A stretch of DNA of 54,987 nt from Alphaproteobacteria bacterium. Its GTDB lineage: Bacteria > Pseudomonadota > Alphaproteobacteria > RF32 > CAG-239. Position 1 is the first letter of the stretch. Each line of letters starts with the position of its first letter. The notes beneath the pieces were generated by a model, which worked only from the letters and a program-made list of their open reading frames with translations, was not told where the DNA came from and did not search any database. A program made the position numbers and the translations under genes. Shown here one piece after another: positions 15,826 to 25,300 of this stretch. The stretch spans positions 1-54,987 of the forward strand of contig JAFUSA010000024.1 in the NCBI GenBank assembly GCA_017480745.1, in the 5' to 3' direction.

Positions 15826-16200
15826 GTGAAATATTTTATGGCTTTTTTGTTTATAACATTATTTTGTGGCAATGCAGATGCTCAAATAAGACAAAATTAT
15901 CAACCGGAAAACTATGAGCAAAAAGTGGAAAATGTAATGCGTTACAAAAGCCGTAGTACTTCTAATATGAAAGAGGCACGCAATTTGCTGATTGTTAAAC
16001 AAGTTGCCGATTTTAAATACGGTGATGAAAAATTAGCCGCTAACTATGAAGATTTGGAAACAGATAAACAGTTTGAACGTGATATGAATAAAATTATGGC
16101 GCAGCTTGAAAATAAAAAAATGCGCAACTCAAAAAATCGTGAAGTTATTCGTATTTTGAACGAAGCAGGTAATAAACTCTATAATCTTTTGGCTAATTAA
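15826..16200 (+). CDS. Small exported hypothetical protein
   Basis: A 124-residue protein read from a GTG start at 15826, chosen because AAGGAG lies 7 nt upstream and because it then begins with a clean signal peptide (KYFMAFLFITLFCGNADAQ, cleavage after ADA). An upstream ATG at 15784 would bury the signal. The mature part is charged and helical (SRSTSNMKEARNLLIVKQVA, RDMNKIMAQLENKKM). No family is recognised. It may form an operon with the downstream lipoprotein and the dnaJ-like gene. Confidence 0.6.
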   Translation: MKYFMAFLFITLFCGNADAQIRQNYQPENYEQKVENVMRYKSRSTSNMKEARNLLIVKQVADFKYGDEKLAANYEDLETDKQFERDMNKIMAQLENKKMRNSKNREVIRILNEAGNKLYNLLAN

Positions 16201-16271
16201 TAATTGTTTAAGAACTTTTGAGTATAATACTTTTATGTAATGCGGGTTTTGTGCCGCAAAAGAGAGGTAAT

Positions 16272-16631
16272 ATGAAAAAGTATATAATAGTCGCTCTGAC
16301 CGCTGTTTTGTGTGTTTCGTGTCGTGCTCGTTCGGTTTCTAAACCAACCGAAATTTACACAGAACCACAATATGTTGCAAACGGGCAATATAATCCAAGC
16401 TATGTTAACGAGGGCAATTTATACAGTCAGAATATAACCGTAAAGGCTATGGGCGAAGATTTTGTGGTGTATGAGTATTCCGATGCAAAAGTTGATAAGG
16501 TAGCAAGTTTGGCTATTAACTTCTGTAATGAAACAAATCCGGGCAAAAAAGCTTATCTGCGCGATATTTATATGCACAAAAATCATAAAAGAAGAGCAAC
16601 TTTTGATTGCGTTGATCTTGCAACCATGTAA
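16272..16631 (+). CDS. Small hypothetical lipoprotein
   Basis: A 119-residue protein starting MKKYIIVALTAVLCVSC, a lipoprotein signal with lipobox CVSC. GAGAGGTAAT directly precedes the ATG at 16272. The mature part has VYEYSDAKVDKVASLAINFC and ends YMHKNHKRRATFDCVD, so two mature cysteines remain for a possible disulphide. I do not recognise the family. It sits between another small exported protein and the dnaJ-like gene. Confidence 0.6.
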   Translation: MKKYIIVALTAVLCVSCRARSVSKPTEIYTEPQYVANGQYNPSYVNEGNLYSQNITVKAMGEDFVVYEYSDAKVDKVASLAINFCNETNPGKKAYLRDIYMHKNHKRRATFDCVDLATM

Positions 16632-16668
16632 TTTTGTCCCTATATAGCAAAATAGGGAGCATGGAATT

Positions 16669-17604
16669 ATGGCTGATGATTTATACCGTATTTTAGGAGT
16701 TAATAAAAATGCAAGCGAAAGCGAAATTAAATCCGCTTATCGCAAGTTGGCACGTAAATACCATCCTGATTTGAACAAAGATGATAAAAATGCGGCCGAA
16801 AAGTTTAAAGAAGTTTCCAATGCCTACGATATATTAGGCAATGAGGAAAAACGCAAAAAATATGATAATAACGAAATAGATGCTGAGGGCAAACCTACCG
16901 GATTCGGCGCAGGATTCGGGGCTGGTGGCAGCGGAACATACGGCTTTGGCGGAGGAAACCCGTTTGGCGGAGGCTTTCGCGGCGCAGGTGGTTTTGGTGG
17001 CGCTCAAGGATTTGATTTTTCTTCCATTTTCGGGGATGATATATTTTCGCAATTTGGTGCAGGGGCACAAGGTGGCGGAAAATATGGCGCTCGTAAGGGG
17101 CAAGATATTTCGTATAATATGCGGGTGGATTTTTTAGATGCAGCGCGCGGAGCCGAAAAAAAAGTAAATATCGGCGGTAAGGAAGTTAATGTTAAAATTC
17201 CGGCCGGCATGCAAAACGGACAGACTTTGCGTCTTAAAGGCATGGGAAATAGCGGCTTAAACGGCGGAGAAAATGGCGATGTGCTAATAACTGTGAATAT
17301 TGCCGAGCATCCGTATTTTAAAAACGATAAGTTGGATATTTTGCTGAATTTGCCGATTTCAATAAAGGAAGCCATCAGTGGCGCCAAAATTACCGTGCCA
17401 ACGATTAATGGTAAAGTTGCCGTAAAAGTTCCGCCATTTTCTTCCAGCGGAGAGAAATTGCGCTTGAAAGGGCAGGGTATAAAAACAAAATCGGCGCAAG
17501 GTGACCAAATCGTAACATTGCAAATTATGTTGCCGAAGGATAAATCGACAGAATTGGAAAAATTATCTCAAAATATTGAAAACTACGCGGTAAGGAGCTT
17601 TTAA
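16669..17604 (+). CDS. DnaJ-class co-chaperone lacking the zinc finger (CbpA-like)
   Basis: A 311-residue J-domain protein that stimulates Hsp70. The J domain spans residues 1-65 with the HPD tripeptide in [12 protein letters not shown] Gly/Phe region follows ([19 protein letters not shown]). The two C-terminal beta-sandwich substrate domains contain [21 protein letters not shown] and [17 protein letters not shown]. The four CXXCXGXG zinc repeats of DnaJ are absent, so it is CbpA/DjlA-like in layout. The DUF1349 gene starts 3 nt after its stop, which suggests co-translation. Confidence 0.9.
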   Translation: MADDLYRILGVNKNASESEIKSAYRKLARKYHPDLNKDDKNAAEKFKEVSNAYDILGNEEKRKKYDNNEIDAEGKPTGFGAGFGAGGSGTYGFGGGNPFGGGFRGAGGFGGAQGFDFSSIFGDDIFSQFGAGAQGGGKYGARKGQDISYNMRVDFLDAARGAEKKVNIGGKEVNVKIPAGMQNGQTLRLKGMGNSGLNGGENGDVLITVNIAEHPYFKNDKLDILLNLPISIKEAISGAKITVPTINGKVAVKVPPFSSSGEKLRLKGQGIKTKSAQGDQIVTLQIMLPKDKSTELEKLSQNIENYAVRSF

Positions 17605-17607
17605 CAA

Positions 17608-18171
17608 ATGCTTTTGGAAACACTAAAAGAATTTGACTGGTTAAATGAACCGCAGCGCGTTCGTTTTGACGAGAGCGGTATGCAGGTTACGGCAAAATAT
17701 CGCACAGACTTTTGGTGTTGCGCTCGTTACGGTTTTCGTAAAGATGATGGGCATTTCTTTTTTAGTTATGTATTGGGGGATTTTTGTTGCGATTTAAATT
17801 GGGAGTTTGACAAGGTCGGTGCATTTGATCAATGTGGTTTAATGCTTCGCTTAGATGTGAATAACTGGTTCAAAATTTCCATTATGTCTGAAAATGCGGA
17901 TAATCCTATGATTGCCACATCTTTAACATCTTCCGGACTTTCTGATTTGGCATCACAACCGCTGCCGCATGGCGTTAAAAGGTTGTGGTATCGTTTGAAA
18001 AAGCGCAAGGGATGCTATACGGCATATTATTCAACGGATGGTGAAAAATATGTGCAACTGCGTAAATTTTATTTGTTGAATGATGGAGATGAGGTAAAAG
18101 TCGGCGCATATATCTGTTCGCCTCAACAAGAGGCATTTGAAGCCACTTTACATGGTTTAGACATGAGCTAA
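17608..18171 (+). CDS. DUF1349 domain protein
   Basis: A 187-residue protein with DUF1349 features: aromatic-rich beta strands, TDFWCCARYGFRKDDGHFFF, GAFDQCGLMLRLDVNNWFKISI and VQLRKFYLLNDGDEVKVGAY in separate segments. The fold is a concanavalin-like beta sandwich. There is no signal sequence. Biochemical function is unknown for the family; sugar or ligand binding is suspected. It is tightly linked to the dnaJ-like gene. Cassette 5 begins about 35 nt after its stop. Confidence 0.8.
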   Translation: MLLETLKEFDWLNEPQRVRFDESGMQVTAKYRTDFWCCARYGFRKDDGHFFFSYVLGDFCCDLNWEFDKVGAFDQCGLMLRLDVNNWFKISIMSENADNPMIATSLTSSGLSDLASQPLPHGVKRLWYRLKKRKGCYTAYYSTDGEKYVQLRKFYLLNDGDEVKVGAYICSPQQEAFEATLHGLDMS

Positions 18172-18207
18172 AAATAAAATATTTTTAGCGAATTTTGCAA
18201 AAATAGT

Positions 18208-18235
18208 TTGACTTTGGAATTTTTTGTGATATAGT
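18208..18235 (+). promoter_or_regulatory. Cassette 5 promoter
   Basis: TTGACT (18208-18213), 16-nt spacer TTGGAATTTTTTGTGA, TATAGT (18230-18235). It is the best match to consensus among the cassettes. Confidence 0.8.
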
Positions 18236-18241
18236 AAAATC

Positions 18242-18415
18242 AGGATGAGGTAACTTGTCTGAGGTGTGGAAACCTCTTTTGTGTGCGTCCGAAAGACGAC
18301 AAATTTTCCGGCTTTTATGGTCGGAAGGTCGTAAAATAGATATTCATGAATATACGACACTATTTCACACAAAGTAGTTTCCAACTTCCGGCCGCCTTGT
18401 TTGGCGGTTGTTTTA
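18242..18415 (+). ncRNA. Type B structured cassette RNA (cassette 5)
   Basis: Hairpin GATGAG-GTAA-CTTGTC (18244-18259) with G-U pairs. Long-range helices are TGGAAAC/GTTTCCA and TTTGTGTG/CACACAAA. Inner hairpins are CGTC-CGAAA-GACG, TTCCGGC..GTCGGAA, and a GTCGTA..TACGAC stem around ATATTCATGAATAT. It ends with CCGCC..GGCGG followed by TTGTTTT. Confidence 0.86.
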
Positions 18416-18449
18416 ATGTAATATCAACAACAATGAAAGGAAGTTTACT

Positions 18450-19082
18450 TTGAGAAACTTAGAAATTAAAAATAATGATTGCCACGCTGCGCTCGCAATG
18501 ACGAAAAGCGTGCAGAGCGGACGTTCAATGATAGAAATGCTTGGCGTGCTTGCCATAATCGGTGTGCTTTCTGTTGGTGGAATCGCCGGATATTCAAAAG
18601 CCATGATGAAATATCGGATTAACAAAACCATTGAGCAGGTAGCCCTTATTGCCGGAAACGTGCGGACATTTTTTGCTCCACAAGGGAATTATGATGGGTT
18701 ATATTCTGGTGATAACACAGGATTAGCAATAATTAAAAAAGCCAAACTTGTGCCTGATGAAATGCTTACTGTTAATGATTCTGGTAAAATAACCGCTATC
18801 ACCAATCCTTTTGGTGGAGGTTTTGATATTCAAAATGAAAGAAAATTAATCAGTGGAGAAGGAGATAACAAAGCTTTTTATATGACAATAAGAGGTGTTC
18901 CGCAAGAGGCTTGCATTGAAATATCAACGTACGATTGGACTGTTGCCGGAGTAACTTCAATTTACATTGGTCAGAACTTTGTTCCTCCGATTGATGTTGC
19001 TATTGCGTCTCAGTATTGTTCGGATAATAATACGATAGAACTATATTTTGATTCGGAATATTGGAAAAGCATCAGTAATTGA
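18450..19082 (+). CDS. Type IV pilin-like cassette protein (cassette 5)
   Basis: A 210-residue protein. The start appears to be TTG at 18450; the equivalent position in sister copies with the same GAAGTTTACT/GTTTAAT context is ATG. The 24-residue leader is MRNLEIKNND plus CHAALAMTKSVQSG, encoded by an in-frame palindromic repeat. The motif RSMIEMLGVLAIIGVL follows. The helix end reads IEQVALIAGN in place of the usual IEQITLIAGN. The domain is the FFAPQGNYDGL subtype with KKAKLVPDEM, ITNPFGGGF and PQEACIEISTYDWT. It is convergent with rplA, and a terminator lies between. Confidence 0.88.
   Translation: MRNLEIKNNDCHAALAMTKSVQSGRSMIEMLGVLAIIGVLSVGGIAGYSKAMMKYRINKTIEQVALIAGNVRTFFAPQGNYDGLYSGDNTGLAIIKKAKLVPDEMLTVNDSGKITAITNPFGGGFDIQNERKLISGEGDNKAFYMTIRGVPQEACIEISTYDWTVAGVTSIYIGQNFVPPIDVAIASQYCSDNNTIELYFDSEYWKSISN
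18478..18499 (+). repeat. Palindromic repeat inserted in the cassette 5 leader
   Basis: ATTGC (18478-18482) pairs with GCAAT (18495-18499) in the widely seen ATTGCCACGCTGCGCTCGCA form. A near-identical unit lies in the leader of cassette 4. It is translated as CHAALAMTK and keeps the frame. Confidence 0.7.
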
Positions 19083-19102
19083 ACTCTTCAGCTATACAAA
19101 AA

Positions 19103-19129
19103 CTCCCCGTAACATTGAGTTGCGGGGAG
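19103..19129. terminator. Terminator between cassette 5 and rplA
   Basis: CTCCCCGTAAC (19103-19113) pairs with GTTGCGGGGAG (19119-19129), between convergent genes. Confidence 0.75.
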
Positions 19130-19154
19130 CAAAACTTTTTAGCTTAAATCAATA

Positions 19155-19838
19155 TTACAAATTAGTAACATCAACTTTCACACCAACACCCATAGTGGAA
19201 CTTATGGATATTTTCTTCAAATAAGTTCCTTTCAAGGTTGCCGGTTTGGCTTTGATAATTGTTTCAATGAACAATTTAGCATTATCATAGACTTGATCAT
19301 CACTGAATGAAGCTTTTGCAACACCGGCATGAACAATACCGTTCTTTTCAACACGATATTGAACTTCACCAGCCTTGGCATTTTTAACTGCTGTGGCAAC
19401 ATCCATGGTAACTGTTCCCAACTTCGGATTTGGCATTAAGCCTTTCGGACCCAAAACGCGAGCCACGCGACCAGCCATACCCATCATATCCGGAGTTGCG
19501 ATACATCTGTCAAAATCAATTTTGCCGGCCAAAATAGAATCTACCAAATTTTCAGCACCTACAATATCAGCACCGGCAGCTTTGGCTTCATCAGCTTTAG
19601 CGTCTTTGGCAAATACGGCCACGCGAACAGTTTTACCATTACCGTGCGGCAATTGGCAAACACCACGAATCATTTGATCAGCATGTTTCGGATCAACACC
19701 TAAGTTAATTGCTAAATCGATGGTTTCATCGAATTTTGCAGTTGCATTTTCCTTAACAATCTTAATAGCATCTTTCAAGCTATAAGCTTGGTTTTTATCA
19801 AGATTTTTGTATGCATTTACTAATCTCTTTCCGCTCAT
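19155..19838 (-). CDS. rplA: Large ribosomal subunit protein L1
   Basis: L1 of the ribosome stalk base, 227 residues, of normal length. Landmarks are [56 protein letters not shown] and [20 protein letters not shown]. It is translated from a start 4 nt downstream of rplK. In most proteobacteria rplJ-rplL-rpoB-rpoC follow it; here a convergent pilin cassette does. Confidence 0.97.
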   Translation of the reverse strand: MSGKRLVNAYKNLDKNQAYSLKDAIKIVKENATAKFDETIDLAINLGVDPKHADQMIRGVCQLPHGNGKTVRVAVFAKDAKADEAKAAGADIVGAENLVDSILAGKIDFDRCIATPDMMGMAGRVARVLGPKGLMPNPKLGTVTMDVATAVKNAKAGEVQYRVEKNGIVHAGVAKASFSDDQVYDNAKLFIETIIKAKPATLKGTYLKKISISSTMGVGVKVDVTNL

Positions 19839-19842
19839 CGAC

Positions 19843-20280
19843 TTACTCCGTTACCTTAATACCCATAGAAATAGCTTGACCTTTAACCATATTCATTGCA
19901 GATTCAACTGTAGAACAGTTCAAGTCCGGCAATTTGGTTTCGGCGATTTCTTTAACCTGAGCCAAAGTAATTTGACCGGCAGACTTCTTGCCAGGTTCTT
20001 TGGACGCAGACTGAATACCGGCAGCTTTTTTGATTAAATAAGAAACCGGCGGAAGTTTGGTAATGAAAGTAAAGCTTTTATCATCATACGCAGTAATAAT
20101 TACCGGAACAGGAATGCCCGGTTCCATTTTTTGCGTTTGAGCGTTGAAAGCTTTGCAAAATTCCATAATGTTCAAACCTTTTTGACCTAATGCAGGACCA
20201 ACCGGCGGAGAAGGGTTCGCCTTTCCGGCAGGTATTTGCAACTTAATCAGGCCTAAAATTTTCTTTTTAGATTTAGCCAT
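19843..20280 (-). CDS. rplK: Large ribosomal subunit protein L11
   Basis: L11, 145 residues, binds the GTPase-associated region of 23S rRNA and takes part in stringent-response sensing. Landmarks are [21 protein letters not shown], given as [20 protein letters not shown], then [13 protein letters not shown], and [21 protein letters not shown] precedes the start. The secE-nusG genes that often lie upstream are absent. Upstream at about 20340-20385 there is an imperfect inverted repeat (ACTCC..GGAGT) that might belong to its mRNA leader. Confidence 0.97.
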   Translation of the reverse strand: MAKSKKKILGLIKLQIPAGKANPSPPVGPALGQKGLNIMEFCKAFNAQTQKMEPGIPVPVIITAYDDKSFTFITKLPPVSYLIKKAAGIQSASKEPGKKSAGQITLAQVKEIAETKLPDLNCSTVESAMNMVKGQAISMGIKVTE

Positions 20281-20519
20281 TTTATACCTCTTTTTTAAGG
20301 ATGTGGTAAGACAAATGGCTTGTCCCCCACAAAAATTAACACAAAATACTCCTCAAACAAGCATTTGCTTATCCGGAGTCGTTTCTGTATATCACAAAAA
20401 ATATAAAATGCAAGAGTTTTTTACAGTTTTTTGTGAAAATTTATTGTTAAATTGTCATTTTTTTGATAGATATTACAAAAAACGGTTCGATTTTTTGCAA
20501 CATTTTAAGGAGTATAAAA

Positions 20520-21218
20520 ATGACTGATTATGCACAAAAAGCAGAAACCATTGAGGCAATTATCAACAATTGTGAATGTATGGCTGTTGCCAAACTCCCG
20601 ATTAGGGAAATGGTTACAAAATGTGTTCCCGGTGAAAAGTATCTTTGCACTGATACCGGCGTTGAATCTGTCGCCAAAGAGGGTGAAGCACTGATTACCA
20701 GAACTTATGAAGATGGTAGCAAAGATACATATAAAAATAAAAAGGGTCCTAAGTATGAGTTTGAAGGTGGTAAAACTTGGGATACTCTTCTGCCAGGCGA
20801 ATCAGCTTTCGGTAAATTAAAAGATGGTCCGGAATATGACAGATTCGCTCTATTGGCAAAACCGGAAGATACGGTTTAAGCAGTTTGGGGTGAAACTCAA
20901 AAAGTTACCAGACCTAACTCATTTATTACGGTTATTTATGCGGATAACGAGTTTAATATTGAAGGTGATAACAAATGGGGTAGTAAACAAATTGTTTTGA
21001 ATAATAATGCCGGAGATATTCATCCGATTGATACACAAAGAAAAGATAAAGACGGTAATCCGTTTGTTATCGGGACACTTCCTTTAACTGCAAGTCCGAA
21101 AGCAAGAGAAGCCGAATTAAGAGAATATGTGGCAAAAAATTATAATGGTGAAATGCCTAAACATTTGTTGCCGATTATCAGAAATATCAATACCGAAAAA
21201 TGTCGAGAAAAGTTATGA
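20520..21218 (+). pseudogene. Unknown gene interrupted by an in-frame stop
   Basis: AAGGAG at 20507-20512 precedes ATG 20520. The frame runs 119 codons (MTDYAQKAETIEAI to LLAKPEDTV) to a TAA at 20877-20879. It then continues in the same frame without interruption for 112 more codons (AVWGETQKVTRPN to NTEKCREKL) to a TGA. The second part has normal coding character, so a single nonsense change or a sequence error is the simplest reading. Gly/Asp/Lys-rich segments and KNKKGPKYEFEGGKTWDTL suggest a beta-rich cytosolic protein. I do not recognise the family. Even after the TGA the frame stays open for ten codons. Confidence 0.6.
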
Positions 21219-21359
21219 CTCGCGGCAAAGGTAGTGACGGAAAATAAGTAATAAACATTAAAATATTGATATATGCCGTTGCGAAATACCGTAACGGCAT
21301 AGTCTTTAATGACAAAAGATAACATATTATTTTTGCAACAAAAATTTTATAAAATATAT

Positions 21360-21388
21360 TTGACAATTCTATTTTTTGGGGATAGTAT
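21360..21388 (+). promoter_or_regulatory. Cassette 6 promoter
   Basis: TTGACA (21360-21365) and TAGTAT (21383-21388), 17-nt spacer with a T-rich core. Confidence 0.7.
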
Positions 21389-21394
21389 AAGGTT

Positions 21395-21597
21395 AGAACT
21401 TCGGTTCGAGAGTCTTCAAAAGCTCTTACATACTACGGTGCCTGCGGCATTGTTATTTAGGTATGATAAATATCTCCGACATGGGTTGGGGAGCCGTTAG
21501 TGGATGTTCAGGAACTTTGTTCTAAAGGTTAACGGGATCATTTTAGTATGTGTGATTTTTGAACTCTCCCGACCGCCGTTTGACGGTCAATTTTTTA
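21395..21597 (+). ncRNA. Type A structured cassette RNA (cassette 6)
   Basis: Hairpin GAAC-TTCG-GTTC (21396-21407). Outer helix GAGAG..TTCAAAA with TTTTTGAA..CTCTC. Variable helix ACATACTA/TAGTATGT. Hairpins GGTGCC-tgc-GGCATT and CTCCGAC..GTTGGGGAG, stem CCGTTA/TAACGG, and AGGAAC-ttt-GTTCT before TAAAG. The 3' hairpin GACCGCC..GACGGTC is followed by AATTTTTT (21571-21596). Confidence 0.88.
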
Positions 21598-21630
21598 ATG
21601 TGTTAACACTTAATTTTAGGAGATAGAATT

Positions 21631-22230
21631 ATGATAAACTTAAATCTAAAAAATGAAAACGGTCGCTCAATGATAGAAATGTTGGGCGTTTTAGCTATTA
21701 TCGGCGTACTTTCTGTTGGCGGAATTGCCGGATATTCTAAGGCGATGATGAAATATCGCATCAATAAAACCATAGAGCAAATAACTTTAACTGCCGGTAA
21801 TGTGCGAACATTTTTTAGCTCACAAAAAAATTATTACGACTTATCAACCAATGTTATCAAAAAAGCCAAATTAGTGCCTGATGAAATGTGGAATAAAAAT
21901 GTATGGGGTGGAGATTTTCTTGTTCATCCGATTCCAGTAAGTGGACAAAATAAGAAATATTTTGGAATATCTATTTACAAAATTCCACAAGAGGCATGTA
22001 TAGAATTAGCAACATATGATTGGAGTGTAGTTTCAGCTTATGCAATAGAAGTAGCTCCTACATCAACAACAGATATTAGTCACTATGGAGGAGGAATTAA
22101 AGGATGTAACTCTGGTAATGATTCTTTTGGTGGATACTTAGAATGCAATAGTTCTAATATGACATTAGAACAAGCTGTACAATATTGTAAAAACGCAGAG
22201 GTAAACTCTATAACTCTTGCTATACAATAA
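21631..22230 (+). CDS. Type IV pilin-like cassette protein (cassette 6)
   Basis: A 199-residue protein with an 11-residue leader (MINLNLKNENG) before RSMIEMLGVLAIIGVL. The helix ends IEQITLTAGN. The domain is FFSSQKNYYDL, IKKAKLVPDEM, and PQEACIELATYDWS. A Gly/Ser/Asn-rich insert with two cysteines follows (HYGGGIKGCNSGNDSFGGYL). The ITNPFGG motif is replaced by a VWGGDFLVHPI segment, as in cassette 7 (VWGG). It is convergent with nifJ. Confidence 0.9.
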   Translation: MINLNLKNENGRSMIEMLGVLAIIGVLSVGGIAGYSKAMMKYRINKTIEQITLTAGNVRTFFSSQKNYYDLSTNVIKKAKLVPDEMWNKNVWGGDFLVHPIPVSGQNKKYFGISIYKIPQEACIELATYDWSVVSAYAIEVAPTSTTDISHYGGGIKGCNSGNDSFGGYLECNSSNMTLEQAVQYCKNAEVNSITLAIQ

Positions 22231-22257
22231 ATATTCACTTTCTTATAAGTACAAAAA

Positions 22258-22278
22258 CGCCCTGCAATCCGCAGGGCG
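22258..22278 (-). terminator. Terminator of nifJ
   Basis: CGCCCTGC and GCAGGGCG (22258-22265 and 22271-22278) form an 8-bp stem. On the minus strand TTTTTG follows. Confidence 0.85.
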
Positions 22279-22300
22279 CTTTCATTATAGGCTAAATCGA

Positions 22301-25300
22301 CTATTTATACTCAGCCAAGTGTTCCAAGAGGGCACGTTTTTCATTAACGTTCTCTTGTGCTTTGTTCAAGAGCATATTATAGCGATCCGGATTGGCTTTG
22401 TTTACAACTTGGAAACGTGTTTCACTCGCCATAAAGTCAGCCAAAGGTTTGCTCGGAGCTTTTGAATCAAGCATCAACGGAGCTTTACCTTCCTTGGTGT
22501 TATCCGGATTATAGCGGTAAATCGGCCAAGAACCGGTTTCAACCGCATTCTTTTGGTGCGATAATCCCTCAGCCATATTCAAGCCTTGGTTAATGCACGG
22601 GCAGTATGCAATAATAATGGATGGACCATCATAAGCCTCAGCCTCGTTCATCGCCTTAATTACCTGCATATCGTTGGCACCCATAGCAACTTGAGCTACA
22701 TAAACATTGCCGTAAGACATAGCTATCATACCCAAATCTTTCTTCGGTAATTCTTTACCTGCGGTAGCAAACTTAGCCGAAGCGCCCATCGGGGTTGCTT
22801 TTGACTGTTGACCGCCGGTGTTGGAATATACGCCGGTATCAACTACCAAAATGTTAACATTGCGACCGCTGGCAATGGCGTGATCAACACCACCGAAGCC
22901 GATATCATAAGCCCAACCATCACCACCGATAATCCATACGGATTTCTTAATCAAATAATCGGCAACTTCGTTTAAGTGCTTAGCTTCATCGCTGTTCATT
23001 GTTGCCAATTTAGCGCGCAATGCAGCCACATTATCACGTTGAGCATCAATTTCCATATCATTAGATTGCGGATTAGCCAAAATCTTGTCAGCAATATCAC
23101 CCAATTCGGCTTTCATACTCCCTAACAAAGATTTAGCCATGGTTGTTCCGTGGTCAATAGATATTCTCATACCCAAACCGAACTCGGCATTATCTTCAAA
23201 TAAAGAGTTAGCCCAAGCCGGACCGTGACCTTTTTCATCTTTACAATATGGAGTTGTCGGCAAATTACCGGAGTAAATTGAAGAACATCCGGTAGCGTTG
23301 GCAATAACCATTCTGTCACCAAACAACTGAGTCAACAATTTAATATAAGGAGTTTCGCCACAACCTGCACAAGCACCGGAATATTCAAACAACGGCTGAA
23401 TAAGCTGAGTTGTTTTCGGCATATTCTTCGCAACTTCGGTTCGTTTAACATACGGCAAAGTTTCAAAGAATTTCCAGTTAGCTTTTTCTGTATCCAAATG
23501 GTTTTCAATATGATCCATATTGATAGCGTGTAATTCCGGATTTTCCTTGTTTTTAGCCGGACATGCGCTAACACATACGCCACAGCCTGTGCAGTCTTCC
23601 GGAGAAATTTGCAACATAAATTTCTTGCCGGCAAATTCCTTACCTTTATAGTCAACACGTTTCAAAGTAGCCGGAGCATTAGCCAATTCGGCATCATCGG
23701 CAACTTTCATACGAATTACACCATGTGGGCATACAATTGAGCATTTACCGCATTGAATACATGTATCAGGATCCCATACCGGAATTTCGGTAGCAATACA
23801 ACGTTTTTCAAATTGGGTTGTAGCGGTAGGCCATGTTCCGTCCACAACTTCTTGCAATTCCGAAGTTTTAACGCTATCGCCCTTGTCGGCAATTAATTTG
23901 GCTGTTAAACCTTGAACAAATTCCGGAGCTTCTGCCGGAACCGGAGCCAAACGGTGGAATGTAGAAGTTACATGATCAGGATATTTAACTTCAAACATGT
24001 GAGCCAAAGAAGCATCAACGGCAGCATAGTTCTTTTGAACAACAGCATCACCTTTTTTGCTGTATGTTTTCTTAATAGCAGCTTTAATTTGCGCAATGGC
24101 TTCGTCTTTCGGTAAAATATTTGAAATGGCGAAGAAACATGTTTGCATAACAGTGTTAATTCTTTGTCCCATACCGGTTTCACGTGCAACTTCAACTGCG
24201 TTAATTGTGTAGAATTTCAAGTGTTTTGCAATGATTTGCTCTTGAACTTCAATAGGCAGTTGATTCCAAACTTCTTCGTGGCTGTATGGTGCGTTCAATA
24301 AGAAAGTGGCGCCATCTTTGGCAATATGCAAAATATCAACTTTCTTCATGAATTGGAATTGGTGACAAGCCACAAAATCGGCTTTGTTAATCAAATAAGC
24401 CGAGCGAATCGGATTATCCGAAAAACGCAAGTGAGATGTGGTCATAGAGCCTGATTTACGAGAGTCGTAAACAAAGTAGCCTTGACCGTATTTACCGGCA
24501 TCTTCGGCAATAATTTTGATGGAGTTTTTGTTGGCTCCGACTGTTCCGTCAGCACCCAAACCGAAGAATACGGCGCGAACAACATCGTCGGATTCCGTAT
24601 CAAACGAAGCGTCATAGCTCAAAGATTTATGAGTTAAGTCATCTTCAATACCAACGGTAAAACCGTTAATCGGATTAGCAGAAACAGCGTTGTCAAACAC
24701 AGCTTTAGCCATAGCAGGAGTAAATTCTTTTGAAGATAATCCATAACGGCCGCCGTAAATTTTCGGCAAAGTAGCCAATTTACCATTAGCAAAAGCTTGC
24801 GATAAAGCGGTAACAACATCCAAATAAAGTGGTTCGCCCAAAGAACCGGCTTCTTTTGTTCTATCCAAAACAGATACAACTTTAGCTGTTTTTGGCAAAG
24901 CTTTTAACAATTCTTCTGCCGGGAACGGGCGATATAAATGAACTTTCAAAACGCCCAATTTTGCTCCGCGTGCATTTAAGTATTCAATAGCTTCCTCAAC
25001 AGTTTCGGCGCCTGAACCCATAACCACAACAACATTTTCTGCATCTGCGGCACCAACATAGTCAACAACATGATATTGACGGCCGGTAATTTTGGCAAAT
25101 TTATCCATTTCTTGTTGAACAATACCGGCAACCTTGTCATAATAAAGGTTAGCGGCTTCTCTGCCTTGGAAAAATACATCCGGATTTTGTGCAGTTCCGC
25201 GAACAACCGGAGATTCCGGACGCAAAGCATGTTCAGCATTAAACTTGTAGTTAACGCCATCCAGCATGGCTTTCAAATCATCATCGGAAAGTAATTTAAC

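Noticed and set aside
20340-20385. Inverted repeat upstream of rplK as an L1-binding autoregulatory site
   Set aside because: The ACTCC..GGAGT pairing is short and I cannot align it with the known L1 mRNA site, so it is only mentioned under rplK.
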